Shown: one piece after another, positions 15,673-22,150 of the stretch
Numbering within the stretch: position 1 is the stretch's first letter
Layout of the letters: every line of letters begins with the position of its first letter
From: Pseudomonadota bacterium
GTDB lineage: Bacteria > Myxococcota_A > Polyangia > Haliangiales > Haliangiaceae
DNA: 29,668 nucleotides
Direction of reading: 5' to 3'
NCBI GenBank assembly: GCA_023428295.1
Contig: JAEYYV010000132.1
Coordinates: 1-29,668, forward strand
The notes under the pieces: model-generated
Seen by the model: the letters and a program-made list of their open reading frames with translations, nothing else
The model's database searches: none
What the model was told of the DNA's origin: nothing
Position numbers and translations under genes: made by a program

Positions 15673-15704
15673 TGGTTTGATCCGCCGCCCGCCGAGTATG
15701 TCGA

Positions 15705-16712
15705 TTAGTCGCGCTTGAGCCAGCCGCGCTTGCGGAAGATGTAGATCTGGATTCCCACGCCGATGGCAAAGCACGCCACCAGCGCCCAGAACGCCCAATC
15801 CACGGTCTGCAACGGGACGCCGCCGACGTTCACGCCGAGCAGCGAGCACACGAAGCCGAGCGGCAGGAACACCGCCGTGATGATCGAGAGGATGTACAGG
15901 CGCTGGTTGGTCAGCTCGCCCATCCTCGACGAGAGCTCTTCCTGCGTGACCGCCGCGCGATCGCGAGCGGCATCGAGCTCTTCGATCGCGCGCATCATGC
16001 GATCCGTGGTCTCGGTGAGCTCGGCGCGATACCGATCGCTGAGCCACGGGACCTTGATCGCGGACAGCTTCGAGAGCGCATCGCGCTGCGGGCCGAGGAA
16101 GCGGCGCAGGCCGATCGCGCGGCGCCGGTGATCGGCGAGATACGCGCGCAGGTCGCCGCCGCGCTTCTCCGACAGGATCTGATCTTCGGACGCGGCGATC
16201 TCGTCGTGCAGCCGATCCACGCGAGTGACGATGTTGTCGACCATGCGATCGACGAGCTGCACCGCGACCTCGCCGATGCTGCGCGGTCCCTTGGAGCTTT
16301 TGAGGTCGGCGGCGAGAGAGTCGAGCGAGCGCGAGTGACGATGGCGCAGCGTGACGATGCGTTTCGGCTCGATCCACACGCGCACGGAGATCATGTCCTC
16401 GGGGTCCGAGGACGTGTTGTGGTTGATGCCGCGCACGATGAGCAACAGGTTGTCGTCGAGCTGCGGCAGCGTACGCGGGCGTGGATCGGTATCGAGCAGC
16501 GCCTCGAGGATCACGGGCTCGATGCCGGATCGCTCGTGCAGCCACGAGGCTGCGTAGGGCGCCGAGTAATCGAGGTGCACCCACAGCGGACCGTCCGCGG
16601 GCTTCCACGCGTCGAGCTCGTCCCAATCGAGGCGCCGCGCGCCACCCTTGCCGTCGAGCACGAGCGCATCCGCCAGCCCGCTCTCGCTGCTCGTGGTCCC
16701 CGACGTCGGCAT
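15705..16712 (-). CDS. zntB: CorA-family metal transporter, ZntB type
   Basis: A 335-residue inner-membrane protein. A cytoplasmic N-terminal alpha/beta domain (about 1-240) includes WVHLDYSAPYAASWL, ISVRVWIEPKRIVTLRHRHS and a long helix with many Arg and Glu (RMVDNIVTRVDRLHDEI). Two C-terminal membrane helices follow (about 268-290 and 305-323). The pore signature GVNVGGVP between them is the ZntB form of the CorA GxN motif (CorA has GMN). ZntB moves Zn2+ together with protons. The protein ends with a basic tail, RKRGWLKRD. It is the last gene of a minus-strand run oxyR, two small membrane genes, zntB, separated by 14 bases from the gene before. A zinc or divalent metal transporter in an oxyR run fits metal control during peroxide stress, but that is inference. 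The stop is 32 bases from the convergent thioesterase stop. Confidence 0.88.
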   Translation of the reverse strand: MPTSGTTSSESGLADALVLDGKGGARRLDWDELDAWKPADGPLWVHLDYSAPYAASWLHERSGIEPVILEALLDTDPRPRTLPQLDDNLLLIVRGINHNTSSDPEDMISVRVWIEPKRIVTLRHRHSRSLDSLAADLKSSKGPRSIGEVAVQLVDRMVDNIVTRVDRLHDEIAASEDQILSEKRGGDLRAYLADHRRRAIGLRRFLGPQRDALSKLSAIKVPWLSDRYRAELTETTDRMMRAIEELDAARDRAAVTQEELSSRMGELTNQRLYILSIITAVFLPLGFVCSLLGVNVGGVPLQTVDWAFWALVACFAIGVGIQIYIFRKRGWLKRD

Positions 16713-16726
16713 GCGAAGCGGTTGTA

Positions 16727-17041
16727 CTACGGCTGGCGGAGCCGTGCCGCAGGCAGCTGCTTCGGCTTCGCGACGTCACGCAGCCGGCGATTGTTGGCGT
16801 GGACCTTGGTGACGGACCACACGCCGCCGCTGAGCCCGATGAACAAGAGCGCGAACGCGATGCCCGGGAGCACGCTCGCGGCGGCGATCCCGGCGAGCGC
16901 CATGCCACCGAACACGTTGCGCGTGATTCGCCAGCTCCTTCGATCCTGCTCGACGAGCTCGACGAGCAGGACGTCGTACCCGCACGTGCACGTGGTCTGG
17001 TTCTCGATCCACGGCGCGCCGCACAGCGGGCACTCGGTCAT
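16727..17041 (-). CDS. Small zinc-ribbon membrane protein
   Basis: A 104-residue product starting at ATG 17041, which overlaps the stop of the previous gene by 4 bases (ATGA), so translation is coupled. The N-terminus MTECPLCGAPWIENQTTCTCGYD carries two CxxC/CxC pairs (C4-x2-C7 and C18-x-C20), a zinc-ribbon pattern. Residues about 38-74 hold one or two membrane segments (VFGGMALAGIAAASVLPGIA, FALLFIGLSGGVWSV), and the tail is basic (NNRRLRDVAKPKQLP). The frame continues upstream, but that part is Arg-rich and out of character; the overlap start is preferred. I recognise no family. Position between oxyR and zntB suggests a redox- or metal-related membrane role; the Cys cluster would suit either, but this is speculation. 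Confidence 0.75.
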   Translation of the reverse strand: MTECPLCGAPWIENQTTCTCGYDVLLVELVEQDRRSWRITRNVFGGMALAGIAAASVLPGIAFALLFIGLSGGVWSVTKVHANNRRLRDVAKPKQLPAARLRQP

Positions 17042-17301
17042 CGGAGTCGCGCCGTCGGCAATCGCTTGGGAGCGCTCGTCGACCCGAGGGCGATGCGCGC
17101 GTCGCGCACGTAGGCGTTCGCGACGTAGGCGAGCACGGGACCCGCGAGCGCGGCGACGATGCCGACGACCATCGCCGGCGATCCGAACGTCACCGCGAGC
17201 ACGACGAGGCCCGCGGGGATGGAGCCGATCGCGATGCGGCGGTTGCGCAGGTGCGTCGCGAGCGAGTGTCGCCACTGCATGATCTCGAGGTCCGACGCCA
17301 C
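17038..17301 (-). CDS. Small membrane protein of unknown function
   Basis: An 87-residue product from GTG 17301 or, eight codons in, ATG 17280. It has two membrane helices (IAIGSIPAGLVVLAVTFG and VVGIVAALAGPVLAYVANAYV), an Arg-rich cytoplasmic N-terminal part (WRHSLATHLRNRR) and a basic C-terminus (APKRLPTARLR). The start lies 15 bases after the oxyR stop, and the stop overlaps the next gene as ATGA, so it belongs to the oxyR run. A hairpin (17305-17329) sits in the gap, and TAGTAT, read on this strand from 17319 to 17314, could act as a -10 with a 12-base leader. No family recognised. There are no Cys residues, so any role in metal or redox sensing would have to come from its partner downstream. 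Confidence 0.65.
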   Translation of the reverse strand: MASDLEIMQWRHSLATHLRNRRIAIGSIPAGLVVLAVTFGSPAMVVGIVAALAGPVLAYVANAYVRDARIALGSTSAPKRLPTARLR

Positions 17302-17304
17302 GAT

Positions 17305-17329
17305 GCTCCGAGGATACTAGGCTCGGAGC
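17305..17329 (-). terminator. Perfect 8-bp hairpin spanning the oxyR stop codon
   Basis: GCTCCGAG (17305-17312) and CTCGGAGC (17322-17329) are perfect complements around a 9-base loop that contains the oxyR stop (17317-17319). There is no U-run after it on the minus strand, so it is not a standard intrinsic terminator. It could be an attenuator, an mRNA stabiliser or a processing site between oxyR and the small membrane genes. Confidence 0.45.
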
Positions 17330-18243
17330 TTGGCGAGGAACTTGTCGCTCGCTGCTTGCAGCGTTTCCGCGAGCAAGCGGAATTCACGCAGACGCGCGGA
17401 GGACGTTCGCCAGGCGAGACCGATCGTGCGCCCGGGTTGAGGCTGCGTGAACTCGGCGAGCTCGATCGGCCCCCGTGGCTGCACGAGCGCGGCGGCGGCC
17501 GCCTCTGGCAGGAGCGTCACGCCGAGTCCACCCGCGACCATCTGCACGAGCGTCGGCAGGCTGGTGGCGCGAACCTCCATCGACTCGACGGCGCCTCCGC
17601 GATCGCACACGGCGAGCGCTTGATCGCGCAGGCAGTGACCGTCCTCGAGGAGCAGCACGGTGGCTTCGTCGAGATCGCGATCGCTCACGCGCTTCTTCTT
17701 TGCGAGGGGCGAGCCCTTCGGCGATGCGAGCACGAAGCTCTCGCGCGCGATCTCGGCCGTCGTGAAATCGCCGGGCACGGGCAACGCGAGGAGCGCGGTG
17801 TCGAGCTGGCCGCGATCGAGCTGCGAGAGCAGGCGATGCGTTTGCTCCTCGCGCAGGATGAGCTCGAGCTGCGGATACTTCGCGCGAACCGCGGGCAGAA
17901 GCGCGGGCAACCAGTACGGCGCGATCGTCGGGATCACGCCGAGGCGCAGCGGACCGACGAGCGGGGCAGAGCGGCGGCGCGCTGCATCACCGACAGCGTC
18001 GATCGACGCGAGCGCCTCGCGCGCGCGACCGACGATGTCCTCGCCGGCAGGCGTGACGAGCACGCTGCGACGATCTCGCTCGAACACCTGCACGCCGAGC
18101 AAGTCCTCCGCGCCCTGCACCTGGGCAGATAGCGCGGGCTGTGACATGCCGAGGGAAGCAGCCGCTTTGCGAAAGCTGCCGTGATCCGCGACGGCGACGA
18201 GCGCTTCGAGGTGACGAACGGTCGGGCGATCACGCGCATCCAT
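17317..18243 (-). CDS. oxyR: Peroxide-sensing LysR-type regulator OxyR
   Basis: A 308-residue regulator, numbered from ATG 18243. The N-terminal helix-turn-helix is at about 7-66 (FRKAAASLGMSQPALSAQV), followed by a substrate-domain core. The redox pair is intact: LLEDGHCLRDQALAVC places Cys204 and Cys213 nine residues apart, as Cys199 and Cys208 of E. coli OxyR, with the same surrounding residues (GHC.RDQA..C). The protein should therefore sense hydrogen peroxide by disulfide formation. It is divergent from ahpC, and the OxyR box at 18245 begins one base before its own ATG, so binding there would block its own promoter or start (autorepression). An alternative GTG start at 18252 would add three residues and place the box inside the coding region. 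Two small membrane genes and zntB follow in the same direction. Confidence 0.93.
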   Translation of the reverse strand: MDARDRPTVRHLEALVAVADHGSFRKAAASLGMSQPALSAQVQGAEDLLGVQVFERDRRSVLVTPAGEDIVGRAREALASIDAVGDAARRRSAPLVGPLRLGVIPTIAPYWLPALLPAVRAKYPQLELILREEQTHRLLSQLDRGQLDTALLALPVPGDFTTAEIARESFVLASPKGSPLAKKKRVSDRDLDEATVLLLEDGHCLRDQALAVCDRGGAVESMEVRATSLPTLVQMVAGGLGVTLLPEAAAAALVQPRGPIELAEFTQPQPGRTIGLAWRTSSARLREFRLLAETLQAASDKFLAKLRA

Positions 18244-18244
18244 G

Positions 18245-18281
18245 ATAGGCACTGTCTATCACATCGATAGCTATTGCGGGT
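18245..18281. promoter_or_regulatory. OxyR-binding site in the oxyR-ahpC intergenic region
   Basis: The E. coli consensus is four tetranucleotides ATAG-N7-CTAT-N7-ATAG-N7-CTAT. Here ATAG (18245-18248), CTAT (18256-18259) and ATAG (18267-18270) are all perfect with exact N7 spacing; only the fourth position (18278-18281) is GGGT instead of CTAT. The site lies between oxyR and ahpC, about 40 bases before the ahpC ATG, suitable for activating ahpC and repressing oxyR. Confidence 0.85.
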
Positions 18282-18304
18282 CTTTGCTTATCAGCTGCGA
18301 GACG

Positions 18305-18310
18305 CATACT
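18305..18310 (+). promoter_or_regulatory. Candidate -10 box CATACT of ahpC
   Basis: CATACT matches four of six TATAAT bases and ends 9 bases before ATG 18320. It lies 24 bases after the last OxyR-box tetramer, the range expected for OxyR touching RNA polymerase. The -35 is poor (TTGCTT at 18284 with a 15-base spacer), as is usual for activator-dependent promoters. Confidence 0.4.
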
Positions 18311-18319
18311 GCGACCAAC

Positions 18320-18853
18320 ATGTTGACCATTGGAGATACGTTCCCCGCGTTCAAGGCGAAGGCTGTCCTCGCTGACAAGTCGTTCGCTGACCTCGACAAC
18401 ACGTCCTACGACGGCAAGTGGAAGGTCTACTTCTTCTGGCCCAAGGACTTCACCTTCGTCTGTCCGACGGAGATCGCTGCCTTTGGCAAGCTGAACCGCG
18501 AGTTCGCGGATCGCGATGCCCAGGTGCTCGGCGTATCCACCGACAGCGAGTTCGTGCACCTCGCGTGGCGTAACAACCACGCGGACCTGAAGGACCTCCC
18601 GTTCCCGATGATCGCGGACATCAAGCGCGAGCTCGGCACGTCGCTCGGCATCCTCGACAAGAACGAAGGCGTCGCGTTGCGCGCCACGTTCGTCGTCGAT
18701 CCACAGGGTGTCATCCGCTTCGTGTCCGTGAACGATCTGTCCGTCGGTCGTAACCCGAGCGAAGTCCTCCGCGTGCTCGACGCACTGCAGACCGACGAGC
18801 TCTGTCCGTGCAACTGGCAGAAGGGTCAAGAGACCCTGACGCCGGCGGCCTGA
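18320..18853 (+). CDS. ahpC: Alkyl hydroperoxide reductase peroxiredoxin AhpC, actinobacterial type
   Basis: A 177-residue cytoplasmic 2-Cys peroxiredoxin that reduces H2O2 and organic peroxides. The peroxidatic Cys is Cys48 in FTFVCPTE. The resolving Cys pair, Cys162 and Cys164, lies in TDELCPCNWQKG, the three-Cys pattern of Mycobacterium tuberculosis AhpC rather than the enteric one. The frame is open upstream of 18320, but the family starts with MLTIGD.FP. No Shine-Dalgarno is visible. It is controlled by the OxyR site upstream and followed at 10 bases by ahpD, the partner used for reduction in the mycobacterial system. The pairing and three-Cys form agree: this AhpC is expected to be recycled by AhpD instead of AhpF. 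Confidence 0.96.
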   Translation: MLTIGDTFPAFKAKAVLADKSFADLDNTSYDGKWKVYFFWPKDFTFVCPTEIAAFGKLNREFADRDAQVLGVSTDSEFVHLAWRNNHADLKDLPFPMIADIKRELGTSLGILDKNEGVALRATFVVDPQGVIRFVSVNDLSVGRNPSEVLRVLDALQTDELCPCNWQKGQETLTPAA

Positions 18854-18863
18854 AAGGAAAGCC

Positions 18864-19385
18864 ATGTCCATCGATACGCTCAAGGATCGGATCCCGGACT
18901 ACGCGAAGGATCTGCGCATCAACCTCGGCATCATCGCGTCCTCGACGGCGCTCACGCCCCAACAGGCGTGGGGCACCGCCGTCGCGGCCGCGGTGACCGC
19001 GCGGAGTCCCGACGTGCTCGCCGCGATCTCCGCCGACGCAGCCGCGCATCTGTCACCGGAAGCGCTCGCTGCGGCGAAGGGCGCCGCGGCGATCATGGGC
19101 ATGAACAACGTCTACTATCGCTTCACGCACTTCATGGGGCACGAAGCGGAGTACGCGTCGATGCCCGCGCGCCTGCGCATGCAGATCATCGGCAAGCCCG
19201 GCGTGGATCACGCGGACTTCGAGCTGTGGTGCCTCGCCTCCTCGGCGATCACGGGGTGCGAGCAGTGCGTGCGCTCGCACGAGAAGGTCGTGCGCGAGAA
19301 GGGCGGAACGAAAGAGGCGATCCAGGACGCCGGCCGGATCGCCTCGGTGGTCCACGCGGTCGCGCTCACACTCGCGACAGCGTAG
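18864..19385 (+). CDS. ahpD: Alkyl hydroperoxidase AhpD
   Basis: A 173-residue cytoplasmic disulfide reductase that recycles AhpC. The catalytic motif is CEQCVRSH: Cys132 and Cys135 with His139, and Glu120 in ADFELWCLASSAI, which correspond to Cys130, Cys133, His137 and Glu118 of M. tuberculosis AhpD. All four relay residues are present. In mycobacteria AhpD is reduced by dihydrolipoamide via the lipoyl proteins of the 2-oxo acid dehydrogenases, and this is the likely source here too. The start is set by AAGGA just before ATG 18864 (TGA-AAGGA in the 10-base gap), indicating cotranscription with ahpC under OxyR. The stop is 3 bases from the convergent stop of the WxxGxW repeat gene. Confidence 0.95.
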   Translation: MSIDTLKDRIPDYAKDLRINLGIIASSTALTPQQAWGTAVAAAVTARSPDVLAAISADAAAHLSPEALAAAKGAAAIMGMNNVYYRFTHFMGHEAEYASMPARLRMQIIGKPGVDHADFELWCLASSAITGCEQCVRSHEKVVREKGGTKEAIQDAGRIASVVHAVALTLATA

Positions 19386-19388
19386 CGA

Positions 19389-20207
19389 CTACCAGTGGCC
19401 TGGAACCCAGGTCCACCTGCCGCCGACGTTGTCCCACTTTCCTTCGGTCCACGTCTTTCCGGCGCGCGTGCGCTCCCAGTGTCCGGGCACCCACTCGTAG
19501 TCGCCATCGCGCCACTCCCAGTTGCCCTTGACCCAGATGTAGCCAGCGCGCGCGGGGCCCGAGGTCTCTTCGACGGGCGCCGGCGGAGCGAACTGCTCTC
19601 GCGAGTCGATGAAGAAGCCCGCGGTCCACGTCCACTCGTTGTTCTTCTGCTCCCAGCGTCCTTCCTGCCAGCGCTTGTTGCGCGGGCGCGGTTGGAGCTT
19701 GCCGGGCACCCACTCGTACTGGCCGTCATCCCACTCCCAGTGGCCCGCGACCCAGACGTAGCCGCGGCGGGTCTGCGGCTTCTCGGGGCGCGGCGCCGGC
19801 GGCGCGGGACGAACCTTGGGTGCGTCGACCCATCCGCCCGCGGTCCACGTCCAGCGACCGCCGACGTTCTCCCACTTTCCGTCGACCCACACCTTGCTAC
19901 GCGGGCGCTTCTCGAGCTTGCCGGGCGTCCACTCCCAGCCGCCGTTGTCCCAGCTCCAGTAGCCGTTCACCCAGACATAGCCGCGGCGGGACTGTGGGGT
20001 CTCGCTGTACGGCGGGGGCGGTTGATCGGGCTCCTTCGGCGCATCGCCCCAGAACCCGGCGATCCACTTCCAGCTACCACCGTCGCGCTCCCACCGGCCC
20101 TCGTTCCATCGCTTGCCCTTCTTGCGCGCTTCGTAGTGGCCGGCCTTCCACTGCCACTTTCCATTGCGCCACTCCCACTGACCGGCGACCCACACCTGAC
20201 CGCGGCG
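19389..20207 (-). repeat. Four tandem 73-codon modules of the WxxGxW protein
   Basis: The modules occupy 20207-19989, 19988-19770, 19769-19551 and 19550-19392, each 219 bases except the last (159). Start residues 54, 127, 200 and 273 keep an exact period although linker sequences differ. Between modules the W and G positions are the same and other positions vary. Confidence 0.8.
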
Positions 20208-20366
20208 TGGCTTCCACGACTCCGCCCTCGCCGCAGGTGGTGGCTCCGACGGTCCGGCGTGAATGCCCGTTCGATGATCGCGGACCTGTGGCTGTGCGAC
20301 GGCGATGCTCGGAACCGCGAGCCCGAGCGTCACCACGAGAAGATGAGACAAGGTTCGTGAAGACAT
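19389..20366 (-). CDS. Secreted Trp-rich WxxGxW (YXWGXW) repeat protein
   Basis: A 325-residue product from ATG 20366. The signal peptide is about residues 1-24 (HLLVVTLGLAVPSIAVA, cleavage before QPQ). The mature part consists of four modules beginning RRG, RRG, RRG and RAG at residues 54, 127, 200 and 273, an exact 73-residue period. Each module holds repeated W-x-x-G-x-W units (VWVAGQWEW, WKAGHYEA, WNEGRWE, WIAGFW) joined by Pro-rich linkers of changing sequence. Such BcpO-related WxxGxW/YXWGXW proteins are found in Proteobacteria and Myxococcota; their role is not known, and Trp-rich beta sheets suggest carbohydrate or surface binding. The Shine-Dalgarno GGGAGGT is 12 bases upstream, far but usable. 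The frame continues upstream beyond 20366, but that part lacks the character of the repeats. Confidence 0.85.
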   Translation of the reverse strand: MSSRTLSHLLVVTLGLAVPSIAVAQPQVRDHRTGIHAGPSEPPPAARAESWKPRRGQVWVAGQWEWRNGKWQWKAGHYEARKKGKRWNEGRWERDGGSWKWIAGFWGDAPKEPDQPPPPYSETPQSRRGYVWVNGYWSWDNGGWEWTPGKLEKRPRSKVWVDGKWENVGGRWTWTAGGWVDAPKVRPAPPAPRPEKPQTRRGYVWVAGHWEWDDGQYEWVPGKLQPRPRNKRWQEGRWEQKNNEWTWTAGFFIDSREQFAPPAPVEETSGPARAGYIWVKGNWEWRDGDYEWVPGHWERTRAGKTWTEGKWDNVGGRWTWVPGHW

Positions 20367-20482
20367 GGTGGCTAGTGCACCTCCCGTTACGCATGAATGC
20401 AATTGCTTAAGAATCGGCAACACGCTCCGGTTCGCCAGCACAAAAGAGACAGTGCGTTGCGTGGCGTGGGACGATCGAGCAG

Positions 20483-21070
20483 CTAGAGCGGCTCGTCGGA
20501 GAGCGCATGCGTCGCTGCATCGGGCGCGTCGAAGTGCCACCACTCCGTGGGGATGCCGATGAAGCCGACCCGGGTCATCGCGGTCTCGAGGCGCTTTGCT
20601 TCGACGCCGGCCGGTCCGCGTAGCGCGTTCTTGCGATGTGCCTTCTTGCTGAAGTCGTCGAACTCGGTCGGAATGGGAAGCAGCGATCCATCCATGTCCG
20701 CGAGCGCGAGATCGACCGCGGCCGCACGGCTGTGTCGCGAGCCTTTCTTGGGGTTCGCCACGTAGCGCTCGTCGGGAACGAGCTTCCAGAACACCTCCTG
20801 GATCGACGACGGCCGATAGCAGTCCCACAGCACGAGCCGGCGCTTCTGCGCGCGAAGCAGCTTGGCGGCGCGTGCGAGCCGCTCGGCGACACCGCGACGC
20901 AGCTTGCACACGGCCCTGGGGTACACCGCTTTGCCGACGAAGTTGTCGTCGGTGGCGTAGCGCATGTCGACGATCGCGTCGGGGACGAGCGTCTGAACGT
21001 CGACAAGGTCGTCGCGCGTGTCGGCGACGGCGAGGCCGCAACCGAGAACCACGACGAGCGCGCTACGCAT
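20483..21070 (-). CDS. ddpX: D-alanyl-D-alanine dipeptidase, VanX/DdpX type (M15D)
   Basis: A 195-residue exported zinc peptidase. The signal peptide is about residues 1-16 (MRSALVVVLGCGLAVA, before DTRDD). The zinc ligands are His113 and Asp120 in GSRHSRAAAVD and His179 in EWWHFD, with Glu176 as the base; YRP (Arg86) is the conserved substrate-binding arginine. In the family the first motif is SRHSRG; here the Gly is Ala, a mild change. It cleaves D-Ala-D-Ala, as VanX does in glycopeptide resistance and DdpX in peptidoglycan dipeptide use. It follows the membrane fusion protein gene at 43 bases on the same strand, but has its own TATTAC (21080-21085, read on this strand) about nine bases before the ATG. 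No vanH/vanA-like genes are nearby, so a role in peptidoglycan recycling is likelier than resistance. Confidence 0.88.
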   Translation of the reverse strand: MRSALVVVLGCGLAVADTRDDLVDVQTLVPDAIVDMRYATDDNFVGKAVYPRAVCKLRRGVAERLARAAKLLRAQKRRLVLWDCYRPSSIQEVFWKLVPDERYVANPKKGSRHSRAAAVDLALADMDGSLLPIPTEFDDFSKKAHRKNALRGPAGVEAKRLETAMTRVGFIGIPTEWWHFDAPDAATHALSDEPL

Positions 21071-21113
21071 TCGTCGAGCGTAATACGCGTGGGCACGCTC
21101 GTCGAACGCGAGA

Positions 21114-22139
21114 TCAGCGAGCGACGTGCACGGTCATTCGCAGGCCGATGGGGAGCTCCACGCCCGGCGCGCCGTCGAGCTCGAAGATCACCTCCTGCAC
21201 CCGCGTGTCGATGCGCGCGCGCGGATCGTCGTCGCGCACGGTCTTGCGGCCGAGCTCGCGCGTGATGCGCGTGACCTTCACGGGGAACTTCTTGTCGCCG
21301 TACGCGTCGGCGGTGGCGTAGGCCGGCAGGCCGAGCGAGATCGCGCCGACATCGGCTTCGTCGATCTCGGCGCGCACCTCGAGTTTGCGGACATCGGCCA
21401 TCGTGACGACCGGCATCGGCGTCAGCGTCGCGACGAGCGTGCCGACCTCCGCCGTGCGGCGAAGGATCACGCCGTCCGCCGGCGCGCGCAGCACGGTTTG
21501 ATCGAGCGCGACCTTCGCGGCGTCGAGCTCGGCCTGGGCGAGCGCGATCTGCGCCGCGGCTTCTTCGATCTGCTCCGCGCGGGTGCCTTTCGCGAGCGAT
21601 TGGAAGCGAGCGGCGGCGGCAGCGGACTGCGCCTTGGCGACACGCGCCGCTGCTCCGTCGGCGTCGACCACGGAGCTCGCGACAGCCCCCGTCGCTCCCA
21701 GGCGCTCGCTGCGGAGCTGCTCGGCATCGCGATGCGCGGCGGCGGCGGCAGCGGCGTCCGCTTCCGCGCGCGCGGCCGCGATGTCCTCGTTGCGTGGACC
21801 GCGACGCGCGAACGTATAGCGCGCCTTCGCGGCGGCGAGCTGAGCAGTCGCTGCATCGACGCGCGCCTTCGCGAGACGATCGTCGAGGCGGGCGAGCACC
21901 TGGCCCGCGGTGACCGCGGTGCCTTCGTCGACTTCGATCGCCACGATGCGGCCTGGCGCCTCGAACGCGAGCGCGACCGCGTCGTGGATCGGCTCGATGC
22001 GACCGGGCGCGATCAACGTCTGCGGGCGACCGATCGCTTGCGGCTCGGCAGACGCGGTGCTCGTCGACCGGCCAAACCACAGCGCGCCACCGGCGGCGAG
22101 AGGAAGAACGACGAGGGCAGACTTGAGTAGCTTGTTCAT
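21114..22139 (-). CDS. HlyD-family membrane fusion protein (DevB-like)
   Basis: A 341-residue periplasmic adaptor anchored by an N-terminal helix (LLKSALVVLPLAAGGALWF). It has the lipoyl-like half (GRIVAIEVDEGTAVTAGQVLARLDD), a long Ala/Arg-rich coiled-coil hairpin (residues about 95-195) and the returning lipoyl half (DQTVLRAPADGVILRR). A beta-barrel part follows (RKLEVRAEIDEADVGAI). Start is ATG 22139 rather than ATG 22145, because AGGAG at 22146-22150 is 6 bases before the former and touches the latter. It is the third gene of the permease, ATPase, adaptor set. Together they should form an ABC exporter that hands substrate to an outer-membrane channel not encoded here. The substrate is unknown; DevBCA in cyanobacteria exports glycolipids. 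A dipeptidase gene follows on the same strand. Confidence 0.88.
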   Translation of the reverse strand: MNKLLKSALVVLPLAAGGALWFGRSTSTASAEPQAIGRPQTLIAPGRIEPIHDAVALAFEAPGRIVAIEVDEGTAVTAGQVLARLDDRLAKARVDAATAQLAAAKARYTFARRGPRNEDIAAARAEADAAAAAAAHRDAEQLRSERLGATGAVASSVVDADGAAARVAKAQSAAAAARFQSLAKGTRAEQIEEAAAQIALAQAELDAAKVALDQTVLRAPADGVILRRTAEVGTLVATLTPMPVVTMADVRKLEVRAEIDEADVGAISLGLPAYATADAYGDKKFPVKVTRITRELGRKTVRDDDPRARIDTRVQEVIFELDGAPGVELPIGLRMTVHVAR

Positions 22140-22145
22140 GACCAT

Positions 22146-22150
22146 CTCCT
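22146..22150 (-). promoter_or_regulatory. Shine-Dalgarno AGGAG that sets the fusion-protein start
   Basis: On the minus strand AGGAG lies 6 bases before ATG 22139. It overlaps the TAG stop of the ATPase gene (22149-22151), showing that the two genes are coupled. Confidence 0.8.

Noticed and set aside
14149..16908. A 919-codon minus-strand frame over the GH57 end, thioesterase and zntB
   Set aside because: It crosses three well-supported genes in other frames, and its product is Arg-rich without domains.
18242..18319. Extension of ahpC by 26 residues to ATG 18242
   Set aside because: The extension would translate the OxyR box and the promoter, and the family begins at MLTIGD (18320).
20367..20482. 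Promoter for the WxxGxW gene (TTGCCG with a 17-base spacer to TTCATG) and the palindrome GCAATTGC at 20399-20406
   Set aside because: The -10 matches only two of six bases and the palindrome is short, so neither is supported well enough to annotate.
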